From the NCBI RefSeq assembly GCF_001543895.1, contig NZ_JYIJ01000016.1, positions 1 through 64,000 of the forward strand: a DNA stretch of 64,000 nt. Direction: 5' to 3'. Below, piece after piece: positions 57,362 to 64,000 of this stretch; the first letter of the stretch is position 1; every line of letters starts with the position of its first letter. Both the position numbers and the translations under genes were made by a program. The stretch is from Carbonactinospora thermoautotrophica. Lineage in GTDB: Bacteria; Actinomycetota; Actinomycetes; Streptomycetales; Carbonactinosporaceae. The notes under the pieces are model-generated. The model had not been told where the DNA came from. It was given only the letters and a program-made list of their open reading frames with translations, and made no database searches.

Positions 57362-58474
57362 TCAACAGATCTTGTGCATCCAGCCGTGCGGGTCGGGGGC
57401 GGTGCCGCGCTGGATGTCGAGCAGCGCCTTGCGCAGCCGCATGGTGACCGGGCCGGGCTCGCCGTCGCCGACGGTCCAGGAGCCACTGGCCGCCTTGACC
57501 GAGCCCACCGGCGTGATCACGGCGGCGGTGCCGCAGGCGAAGACCTCGGTGATGGTGCCGTCCTGGTTGCCCTGCCGCCACTCGTCGGTGGAGATGCGCC
57601 CCTCCTCGGCCTGGTAGCCCAGGTCCCGGGCGAGGGTGAGCAGGGAGTCCCGGGTCACGCCGGGCAACAGGGTGCCGGTGAGGGCGGGGGTGAGCAGCCG
57701 GGCGTTCTCGCCTGAGCCGTACACGAAGAACAGGTTCATCCCGCCCATCTCCTCGACCCAGCGGTGCTCCACCGCGTCGAGCCAGACGACCTGGTCGCAG
57801 CCTTCTTCGATGGCCTGGGCCTGGGCGATGAGGCTGGCGGCGTAGTTGCCCGCGCACTTGGCCTCACCGGTACCGCCGGGCGCGGCCCGGGTGTAGTCCT
57901 CCGACAACCAGACCGAGACCGGCTTCACCCCGCGCGGGAAGTAGGCGCCGGCGGGCGAGGCGATGAGCAGGAAGAGGTACTCGCTGGCCGGCCGCACCCC
58001 CAGGCCGATCTCGGTCGCGAACATGAACGGCCGCAGGTACAGGCTGTGGTCGGGGCTGGTCGGGACCCAGTCGCGGTCCTGACGGACCAGGGCCTCGATG
58101 GCCTCGACGAACAGGTCCTCCGGCAGCTCGGGCATGGCCATGCGCCGCGCGGAGCGCTGGAAACGACGCGCGTTGTCCCAGGGCCGAAAGACGGCGATGG
58201 AGCCGTCCTCCTGCCGGTAGGCCTTCAGCCCCTCGAAGATGGCCTGGGCGTAGTGCAGGGCCATGGTGGCCGGGTCGAGCTCCAGCGGCGCGTACGGACG
58301 CAGCTGGGCGTCGTGCCAGCCACGGCCCTTGCTCCACTGGATGACGACCATGTGGTCGGTGAAGTGCTGGCCGAAGCCGGGGTTGGCCAGGATCTTCTCC
58401 CGTTCGGACGCGGCCAGCGGCTCGTTCGTCGGCTTGAACTCGATCGTGACCGCTCCGTTGGCATCAGTGGTCAT
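57362..58474 (-). CDS. ilvE: Branched-chain amino acid aminotransferase
   Basis: 370 residues. PLP enzyme for the last step of valine, isoleucine and leucine synthesis. The PLP lysine is in [34 protein letters not shown] and [15 protein letters not shown] are fold-IV class II BCAT signatures, and [16 protein letters not shown] closes the active site. Length normal. ATG 58474. An AACGTTAAC palindrome lies about 70-90 bases upstream. Confidence 0.96.
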   Translation of the reverse strand: MTTDANGAVTIEFKPTNEPLAASEREKILANPGFGQHFTDHMVVIQWSKGRGWHDAQLRPYAPLELDPATMALHYAQAIFEGLKAYRQEDGSIAVFRPWDNARRFQRSARRMAMPELPEDLFVEAIEALVRQDRDWVPTSPDHSLYLRPFMFATEIGLGVRPASEYLFLLIASPAGAYFPRGVKPVSVWLSEDYTRAAPGGTGEAKCAGNYAASLIAQAQAIEEGCDQVVWLDAVEHRWVEEMGGMNLFFVYGSGENARLLTPALTGTLLPGVTRDSLLTLARDLGYQAEEGRISTDEWRQGNQDGTITEVFACGTAAVITPVGSVKAASGSWTVGDGEPGPVTMRLRKALLDIQRGTAPDPHGWMHKIC

Positions 58475-58544
58475 GGCAGGGGTCCCTCACCGTGATCTCG
58501 TGACCGGGCCGCGCCACCGGCGGACCCCGACGAATCATCGACTG

Positions 58545-58563
58545 AACGTTAACGGACGTTAGC
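58545..58563. promoter_or_regulatory. AACGTTAAC motif upstream of ilvE
   Basis: GAACGTTAACGGACGTTAGC (58544-58563) contains two ACGTTA(A/G)C half-repeats. The same AACGTTAAC core makes a perfect palindrome at 60190-60205 upstream of the leuB region. A shared regulator site is a reasonable guess. Confidence 0.45.
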
Positions 58564-58696
58564 GGATGATCCCAGGATTCGGACCGGGGCGACGCATGGC
58601 AAGTCCCGCCGGGAAGCTGGCGGTCTGCGTCACCCGGGTGACGCAGACGGACACGCTGACGCGCCGGTCCGGCGGACGCGAGAGTAAACCGGCGCG

Positions 58697-59758
58697 TCAG
58701 CCGGCTACTCGGGCTGCGATGGCGTCGCCGATCTGGCTCGTGGACCGCTGCTGCCCGCCCCGCTCAGCGAGGTCGGCGGCGACGGCCGCCTCGATCCTGC
58801 GAGCGGCGTCGGTCAACTCCAGATGCTCCAGCATCAGGGCGACCGAGAGCACGGTCGCGGTGGGGTCGGCCTTACCGGTGCCGGCGATGTCCGGCGCCGA
58901 GCCGTGGACGGGCTCGAACATCGACGGGTTCGCACCGCTCACGTCGAGGTTGCCGCTGGCGGCCAAGCCGATGCCGCCGGTCACCGCGGCGGCGAGGTCG
59001 GTGATGATGTCGCCGAACAGGTTGTCGGTGACGATCACGTCGAACCGGCCGGGATCGGTGGTGAGGAAGATCGTGGCCGCGTCCACGTGCAGGTAGTCGG
59101 TGGTGACGTCCGGGAACTCCTCGCCGACCCGCTGGAAGATCCGGTACCAGAGCCCGCCGGCGTGCACGAGCACGTTCGTCTTGTGCACCAGGGTGAGCTT
59201 CTTGCGCTCGCGCGCGCTCGCCCGCCGGTACGCGTCCCGGACGACGCGCTCGATGCCGTAGGCGGTGTTGACGCTGACCTCGGTCGCGATCTCGTGCGGG
59301 GTGCCGGTGCGCAGGGAGCCGCCGTTGCCCACGTACGGGCCCTCGGTGCCCTCGCGGACGACGACGAAGTCCACCCGGTAGTCCGGGCCGCGCTCGTCGA
59401 GGCGGGCCTGGATCGGCGAGGTCACCCCCGGGTACAGCCTGGCCGGGCGCAGGTTCACGTGGTGGTCGAACGCGAACCGCAGCTTGAGCAGAAGCCCCCG
59501 CTCCAGCACGCCGCTCGGCACGCCCGGGTCGCCGATGGCGCCGAGCAGGATCGCGTCGTGGCCGCGCAGCTCCTCGAGCACCGTGTCGGGCAGCGTCTCG
59601 CCGGTCCGGTGCCAGCGGCGCGCGCCCAGGTCGTACTCGGTGATCTCGAACTTCACGTCGCCCGGTACCGCGGCGTGGAGGACCTTGAGCCCCTCGGCCA
59701 CCACCTCAGGGCCGATGCCGTCGCCGGGAATGACTGCCAGATTGACGCTGCGAGCCAT
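58697..59758 (-). CDS. leuB: 3-isopropylmalate dehydrogenase
   Basis: 353 residues. Oxidative decarboxylation of 3-isopropylmalate in leucine synthesis (and of methylmalate in the CimA pathway). [20 protein letters not shown], the substrate-binding region [31 protein letters not shown] and [20 protein letters not shown] (NAD site) are typical. ATG 59758. Confidence 0.96.
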   Translation of the reverse strand: MARSVNLAVIPGDGIGPEVVAEGLKVLHAAVPGDVKFEITEYDLGARRWHRTGETLPDTVLEELRGHDAILLGAIGDPGVPSGVLERGLLLKLRFAFDHHVNLRPARLYPGVTSPIQARLDERGPDYRVDFVVVREGTEGPYVGNGGSLRTGTPHEIATEVSVNTAYGIERVVRDAYRRASARERKKLTLVHKTNVLVHAGGLWYRIFQRVGEEFPDVTTDYLHVDAATIFLTTDPGRFDVIVTDNLFGDIITDLAAAVTGGIGLAASGNLDVSGANPSMFEPVHGSAPDIAGTGKADPTATVLSVALMLEHLELTDAARRIEAAVAADLAERGGQQRSTSQIGDAIAARVAG

Positions 59759-59790
59759 GGCGGGAGCCTACCTTGAGTCTCAGGCACCGG

Positions 59791-59821
59791 ACGAGGCTGT
59801 CCGGATGGTGGACAGCCTCGT
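59791..59821 (-). terminator. Hairpin in the leuB leader
   Basis: ACGAGGCTGTCC-7 nt-GGACAGCCTCGT, a 12-bp perfect stem 33 bases before leuB and 23 bases after the small frame at 59844. No T run follows on the minus strand. It may terminate the small gene's transcript or regulate leuB. Confidence 0.6.
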
Positions 59822-59843
59822 CGTACGCCGAACCGGATGGGGG

Positions 59844-59918
59844 TCAACGGCCGCCGTTGTCACGACGGTCCAGGGCCTTCTGCAGGGCCTCGGCGGCCTG
59901 CTTGTGCACCTCGGTCAT
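59844..59918 (-). CDS. Small 24-residue peptide upstream of leuB
   Basis: MTEVHKQAAEALQKALDRRD then NGGR. GGAG lies eight bases before the ATG and codons fit the genome. The peptide is an amphipathic helix with only two Leu, so it does not look like a classical leucine leader. It sits just upstream of the leuB leader hairpin. Could be a small protein or a leader. Confidence 0.45.
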   Translation of the reverse strand: MTEVHKQAAEALQKALDRRDNGGR

Positions 59919-60464
59919 GACGTGCTCCGTTCCGTACGAGGACTGTGCTTGCGCACGCGCACGCGAGGAGGGCATGGGATCGCCATGCCGAGAGGTCCGG
60001 GGATGGTGGACGCGAACGGCGTGCCGCACGTGAGAGGTTCGGGGTGACCTGCGGTGACTGGTGAGTCCACTGATCCTCGCTCCCGTCGCCAAAGGCTGTA
60101 TGGCCAGCGCCGATACCCGCGACGGGGAGCCGGCCTCGGTGTCAGGCCCCGTCGCGGCGGCTAAGGATCAGTACGAAGAACCGCATCGCTAGTTAACGTT
60201 AACTAACGACCTTGGCTTTGTCTCGGCACACCGGGAACTATCTCACGATTCGAGACATATCCGCTCCGTCGACCGGACCCAAGCCACAGGCGAACTCGGT
60301 CTGGGCACGGCATGCGCCTGGTCGCGCCGCCGCCCGCGCCCGGTCCTCCCTCGTCACCCAGGTGGACGCGGCATCTTCCCAAGCACCGTCATCGGGCGCC
60401 TGCGGTGCCTCCCGGATGCGCCGGGCACCGGCCGGCCGCCCGATCACCGTACGGGCGCCTTTAC
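59919..60464. other. Long intergenic region between serA and leuB, with TTAACGTTAA palindrome
   Basis: No gene is supported over these 546 bases. TAGTTAACGTTAACTA (60190-60205) is a perfect 16-base palindrome, AT-rich in a GC-rich context. It lies about 270 bases upstream of the 24-residue frame and shares AACGTTAAC with the site upstream of ilvE. Confidence 0.6.
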
Positions 60465-60506
60465 ACGTTCATGGGCTGTGCCCGGCCGGGCACAGCCCAT
60501 GAACGT
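60465..60506. terminator. Perfect 42-bp palindrome, likely serA terminator
   Basis: The 21 bases ACGTTCATGGGCTGTGCC plus CGG are followed directly by their exact reverse complement, ending in CATGAACGT at 60506. The fold would be a 19- to 21-bp stem almost without loop. It lies 21 bases after the serA stop (minus strand). No U tract follows on either strand. Confidence 0.8.
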
Positions 60507-60527
60507 CGCGCGAAAGCCGCTCGGCGG

Positions 60528-62117
60528 TCACTCCACCAGGTCGACGACCCGGCCGTTGGAGGCGTCGATCGCCTTCATGATCTCGGCGAGCACCGGCTGC
60601 GGGATCGCGGAGTCGACGGTCAGCGCCATCAGCGCGTGGCCGCCCTTGAAGTCCCGGCTGACCTGCATGCCGGCGATGTTGATGCCGTGGTCGCCGAGGA
60701 CGCGGCCGACGATGCCGACGATGCCGGGCCGGTCCTCGTACCGGAAGAAGGCCATGTGCTCGGTGGGCTCCAACTCGATGTCGAAGCCGTCGATCTCGAC
60801 GATCTTCTGGATGTGCTTGGGCCCGGACAGGGTGCCGGAGACCGAGACGACCTTGCCGTCGGGCAGGGTGCCGCGCACGGTGACGAGGTTACGCCAGTCG
60901 GGGCTTTCCGCATTGGTGGTCAGCCGCACCTCGACGCCGCGCTCCTGGGCGATGACCGGCGCGTTCACGTACGACACGGTGTCCTCGACCACGTCGGTGA
61001 ACACACCCTTGAGGGCGGCCAGCTCCAGCACCTTGACGTCGTGCTGGGTGATCTCGCCGCGGACCTCGACGTCCAGCTGGGCGGCCACGCCGCCGGCCAG
61101 CGCGGTGAAGATGCGGCCCAGCTTCTCAGCCAGCGGCAGGCCCGGGCGCACGTCCTCAGCGATGGTGCCGCCCTGGACGTTGACCGCGTCCGGCACCAGC
61201 TCCCCGGCGAGCGCCAGCCGGACGGAGCGGGCCACGGCGATGCCAGCCTTCTCCTGGGCCTCGTGGGTGCTGGCGCCCAGGTGCGGGGTCACCACGACGT
61301 TGTCGAACTCGAACAGCGGGCTGGAGGTGCACGGCTCGCTGGCGAACACGTCGATGCCGGCGCCGGCGACCCGGCCCTCCTTGATCGCGATGGCGAGCGC
61401 GTTCTCGTCGATGATGCCGCCCCGCGCGGCGTTGACGATCCGGACGCTCGGCTTGACCAGCCGCAGCTGCTCCTCGCCGATCAGGCTCACCGTCTCCGGC
61501 GTCTTCGGCAGGTGGATCGAGATGAAGTCGGCCTCGCGCAGCAGCTCCTCTAGCGTCACCAGGCGCACGCCGAGCTGCGCGGCACGGGCGGCCTGGACGT
61601 AGGGGTCGTACGCGAGGATCTTCATGCCGAACGCGGCGAGCCGCTGGGCGACGAGCGCGCCGATCCGCCCCAGGCCGACGATGCCGACGACCTTGTCGAT
61701 CAGCTCCACGCCGGTGTACTTGCTGCGCTTCCACTCCCCGGACTTGAGCGCGGCGTTCGCGGCGGGGATGTTGCGGGCGCACGCGAGCAGCAGGGCCACG
61801 GCGTGCTCGGCGGCGCTCACGATGTTCGAGGTGGGCGCGTTGACGACCATGACGCCGGCCTTGGTGGCGGCGGCCACGTCGACGTTGTCCAGGCCGACTC
61901 CGGCCCGGGCTACCACGCGGAGCCGTTTGGCGGCGGCGATGGCCTCCGCGTCGACCTTGGTCGCGGACCTGATCAGGATCGCGTCCACATCGGCGATCGC
62001 CGGGAGCAGCTCGTCACGGTTGGCACCGTCGCAGTAACGGATCTCGAAATCGGGGCCGAGGGCTTCGACGGTTGCGGGAGACAGCTCTTCAGCGATCAGG
62101 ACGACAGGCTTACTCAC
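60528..62117 (-). CDS. serA: D-3-phosphoglycerate dehydrogenase
   Basis: 529 residues. First step of serine synthesis from 3-phosphoglycerate. NAD-binding domain with VVGIVGLGRIGALVAQRLAA, catalytic His in VVTPHLGASTHEAQEKAG, and INAARGG-like VNAARGGIIDENAL; then an intervening domain and a C-terminal ACT domain (from about 455; FFRYEDRPGIVGIVGRVLGD) for serine feedback inhibition. The long form of the enzyme, as in Mycobacterium. GTG start (VSKPVVLIAEEL) with AAGGA upstream. Confidence 0.97.
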   Translation of the reverse strand: MSKPVVLIAEELSPATVEALGPDFEIRYCDGANRDELLPAIADVDAILIRSATKVDAEAIAAAKRLRVVARAGVGLDNVDVAAATKAGVMVVNAPTSNIVSAAEHAVALLLACARNIPAANAALKSGEWKRSKYTGVELIDKVVGIVGLGRIGALVAQRLAAFGMKILAYDPYVQAARAAQLGVRLVTLEELLREADFISIHLPKTPETVSLIGEEQLRLVKPSVRIVNAARGGIIDENALAIAIKEGRVAGAGIDVFASEPCTSSPLFEFDNVVVTPHLGASTHEAQEKAGIAVARSVRLALAGELVPDAVNVQGGTIAEDVRPGLPLAEKLGRIFTALAGGVAAQLDVEVRGEITQHDVKVLELAALKGVFTDVVEDTVSYVNAPVIAQERGVEVRLTTNAESPDWRNLVTVRGTLPDGKVVSVSGTLSGPKHIQKIVEIDGFDIELEPTEHMAFFRYEDRPGIVGIVGRVLGDHGINIAGMQVSRDFKGGHALMALTVDSAIPQPVLAEIMKAIDASNGRVVDLVE

Positions 62118-62280
62118 GGGAGATTCCTTCGCGGTGTGGCGGTGGTTCGAAAGGCCGCGGCGGAGAAACACGACGCTGTGCCCTGGCGCCTATAGAACAT
62201 GAGTTTATCCCCGCCGGTGCGAAGGTCTTCATACCGGCTGATCAATCATCCTCCGAACGTTGGACCCCGCGAGCTGAAAC

Positions 62281-62305
62281 GGGCCGCGCACGCGGTGCGC
62301 GGCCC
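62281..62305 (-). terminator. Hairpin after the secreted-protein gene
   Basis: GGGCCGCGCAC-GCG-GTGCGCGGCCC, an 11-bp perfect stem with a 3-base loop, five bases after the stop at 62311. Confidence 0.8.
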
Positions 62306-62310
62306 GGCGC

Positions 62311-62964
62311 TCAGCTGAGCAACTTGTCCACGGCGATGCGGGCGGTCCGCTTGAACGCCCGCACCGGGGCTTCCGCAGGCTCACCCATCTGGCCCAGCTC
62401 GACCACGGTCACCGTGTCCCGATCGCGACCGACCGCGTACAGGCTGATCGTCGGCTCGCTGTCCGGCAGCGTCGTGAACACCCCGTACACGCGGGCGCCG
62501 TCGGCGACGTCCAGCTCCCCGTAGTAGAGCCACCGCGCCCTGCCTTCGGGGTACTGCTCCCGCCAGCGCTGGGCGCACCGCTCCACCGCCTGGGCGGCTT
62601 CCTTGGCGATGAGCCACGCACTGTCCTCGTCGCGCAGCGACACCACGACCTGGGTGGCGGAGGCGTCGTACTCGCTTTGGAACTCCCGGTGCAACGCACC
62701 CCGCGCGGGCAGCACGCCCTCCACACAGAACGGCTCGACTTCCGGCAGCCCCGGCGACACCGGCCCGGCCTGCCAGGTGCCGTACCGCTCTTGCGGCAGT
62801 TCGGACGGCTCCAGCAGGTCCGGCGCGCCCGACGTGCGGATGGCCGACGCGCTCGCCCCGGCCGCGAAGACCGGGCCGGCGGTTCCCGCGGCGAAGGGGG
62901 CGATGCCGAGAGCGATAGCCGCTGCGCAGGCCGTGGCACGACGGGCTCGCGATGGCGTTCGCAT
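62311..62964 (-). CDS. Secreted protein of unknown function
   Basis: 217 residues. An N-terminal signal peptide is clear: RTPSRARRATACAAAIALGI ending near FAAGTAGPVFAAGASA, with an Arg-rich front and an AxA cleavage site around residue 34. The mature part has two Cys (FCVEG, ERCAQRW) and resembles the extracellular sensor domains seen next to actinobacterial kinases or in stand-alone proteins (LYYGELDVADGARVYGVFTT, VTVVELGQMGE). Function unknown. Confidence 0.8.
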   Translation of the reverse strand: MRTPSRARRATACAAAIALGIAPFAAGTAGPVFAAGASASAIRTSGAPDLLEPSELPQERYGTWQAGPVSPGLPEVEPFCVEGVLPARGALHREFQSEYDASATQVVVSLRDEDSAWLIAKEAAQAVERCAQRWREQYPEGRARWLYYGELDVADGARVYGVFTTLPDSEPTISLYAVGRDRDTVTVVELGQMGEPAEAPVRAFKRTARIAVDKLLS

Positions 62965-63180
62965 GAATCATCCCCCGTGGGTTCCCGTGCGCGCTCGCAC
63001 ATTTCATCTCGTTGGACGTTAGACGCCCAACCCCGGGGAGAGGTTGTCTCACCGCCCGCGGGATTCGCCCGGACGGGGAAACCGACCACGTGGAAACCCG
63101 ACGGAAACCTCGCCCTGAGGGGCGCCCCGGGGCCGAAGCAGCCGGCCAACCCGGACAGCCGGACCCCGACCCGGCGTGCC

Positions 63181-63705
63181 CTACGGCTGGGCGTCGCGCA
63201 TCCGGAAGCACGGCGAGGTGACGGACAGGCTGATCGCGGTCGGTGGACTGGTCGATTCGAAGCTCACCTCGTAGCCGTCGGCCTCATTGCGGGCCGTCAC
63301 CACGGCCGAGTCGCGCTCCGGCCAGGTGCGGAAATCCTTGATCCGGTAACCCCGCCGGATGAGGTGATCTCGAACCCGCTCCGCCAACACCACCTGCCGC
63401 TCCGGTGGCACGTCCCGGATCTGGTAGCCGTGGTAAATCGAGAAGATCTCCTCCGAGAGCTCACCCATCCGACCCTCGCAGGGCGCCTCCTCGGTGCCGG
63501 TGTATTCGTGCGGGTACTCACCACCGACCGCACGCAACACATCCTGGGCGTACTGGTCGGCGATCGCTCTGGCCTGTTCCCTGCTCATCGCCCGCATAGC
63601 GTCATTCTCCCCAGACCCGCAACCGACGAGCGCCAGCAACGCCAGCACGCAGAACGTGCCTAGAACAGCGCCTAGAACACCTCGCCCGCCCCGCCCGCCA
63701 GTCAT
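63181..63705 (-). CDS. Putative lipoprotein
   Basis: 174 residues. GAVLGTFCVLALLALVGCGS gives a lipobox (LVGC), so it should be lipid-anchored outside the cell. The mature part starts with EQARAIADQYAQDVLRAVGG and has two further Cys. Family not recognised. ATG 63705 has GGAG nine bases upstream and overlaps the stop of the hydrolase gene by four bases, so the two are co-translated. Confidence 0.75.
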   Translation of the reverse strand: MTGGRGGRGVLGAVLGTFCVLALLALVGCGSGENDAMRAMSREQARAIADQYAQDVLRAVGGEYPHEYTGTEEAPCEGRMGELSEEIFSIYHGYQIRDVPPERQVVLAERVRDHLIRRGYRIKDFRTWPERDSAVVTARNEADGYEVSFESTSPPTAISLSVTSPCFRMRDAQP

Positions 63706-64000
63706 CCCGACGGGCTCCAATCCTCCGGCCTCTCGCCATGCTCCAGACTGACCTCCTGGTACTTGCCCACGACGATGCGCGCCTGGTTACGCAGGCTCTC
63801 GCTGTTGTCCTTCCAGTAATCGCTGTGCCCTTCGGTATCGACCACGTACCGGTTCGCACCGAAATCCTTCTCGTGCGGCTCCGGCCCGTGCGAGAAGTTG
63901 CCGAGGAATCCGGACACGCGGTCACCCTCGGCCGAACCCGCCCAGACATGGCGCCGTTCGATCTGCAACTGGTCGATGTTGTCCACGCGCATCCCTGGAC
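63702..64000 (-). CDS. DUF1023 alpha/beta hydrolase (C-terminal part)
   Basis: The last 99 or so residues of a gene that enters from the right edge. The end with VWAGSAEGDRVSGFLGNFSH, GANRYVVDTEGHSDYW and SESLRNQARIVVGKYQEV is the C-terminus of actinobacterial DUF1023 hydrolases, whose catalytic His lies in GHSDYW. Upstream codons read PGM, as in the family's SPGM segment, so translation starts outside the window. Probably secreted or membrane-linked; substrate unknown. Confidence 0.8.
   Translation of the reverse strand, partial: PGMRVDNIDQLQIERRHVWAGSAEGDRVSGFLGNFSHGPEPHEKDFGANRYVVDTEGHSDYWKDNSESLRNQARIVVGKYQEVSLEHGERPEDWSPSG

Overview
The window is from a high-GC actinomycete. Nearly all coding sequence has G or C at third codon positions, GTG and TTG starts are common, and the order of housekeeping genes (rnhB, a lepB cluster, rplS-trmD-rimM-KH-rpsP, ffh, glnD-glnB-amt, ftsY-smc, rnc-rpmF-DUF177, coaD-rsmD, recG, rpmB, thiL, ddl-gpsA-plsC, leuDC-ndgR, gltX, leuB, serA) is the one I know from Streptomyces and related filamentous Actinobacteria. 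The exact genus cannot be fixed from sequence alone.

Layout. 1-5 kb: the end of an unknown gene, a PHP-UvrD fusion helicase, a stretch that looks like decayed coding sequence, and DUF2469. 5-13 kb (all minus): rnhB, a NUDIX gene, three type I signal peptidases that look active, one that lacks the catalytic dyad, one ruined copy, then rplS-trmD-rimM-KH-rpsP. 13-19 kb: ffh, then the nitrogen operon amt-glnB-glnD with a likely GlnR operator. 19-22 kb: an MFS exporter and its TetR repressor with a 27-bp palindrome in front. 22-33 kb (minus): ftsY, a HAD phosphatase, smc, a small coiled-coil gene, mutM, rnc, rpmF, DUF177, a DivIVA-like gene, coaD, rsmD. 33-40 kb: a VOC-fold protein, a CPBP membrane protease, recG interrupted by an intein, a DAK2/FakA-like gene and rpmB. 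40-47 kb: thiD, thiL, a stand-alone AsnC/Lrp domain, DUF3515, ddl, gpsA, plsC, cofC, a small cold-shock-like gene, an ACT protein and a tailed HU protein. 47-62 kb: branched-chain amino acid and serine synthesis (leuD, leuC, ndgR, cimA, ilvE, leuB, serA) mixed with tRNA-Glu x2, tRNA-Gln, gltX and a fumarylacetoacetase-family gene. 62-64 kb: a secreted protein, a lipoprotein and the end of a DUF1023 hydrolase.

How it fits together. Ffh, FtsY and the signal peptidases cover targeting and maturation of exported proteins. The ribosomal genes sit with their maturation factors. amt-glnB-glnD form the PII nitrogen-sensing unit. CimA (citramalate), LeuCD, LeuB and IlvE are successive steps to isoleucine and leucine, and NdgR is divergent from leuC.

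Most interesting signals: (1) an intein in recG that splits the Walker A motif, starts with Ala and has the marks of a class 3 intein; (2) a signal-peptidase cluster with a Ser/Lys-less member and a decayed copy; (3) a leader peptide plus terminator just ahead of cimA that looks like transcription attenuation; (4) a family of about 80-90 bp intergenic repeats, tandem between leuC and leuD and scattered at three other sites; (5) a shared AACGTTAAC palindrome upstream of ilvE and of the leuB leader region; (6) a perfect 42-bp palindrome after serA.
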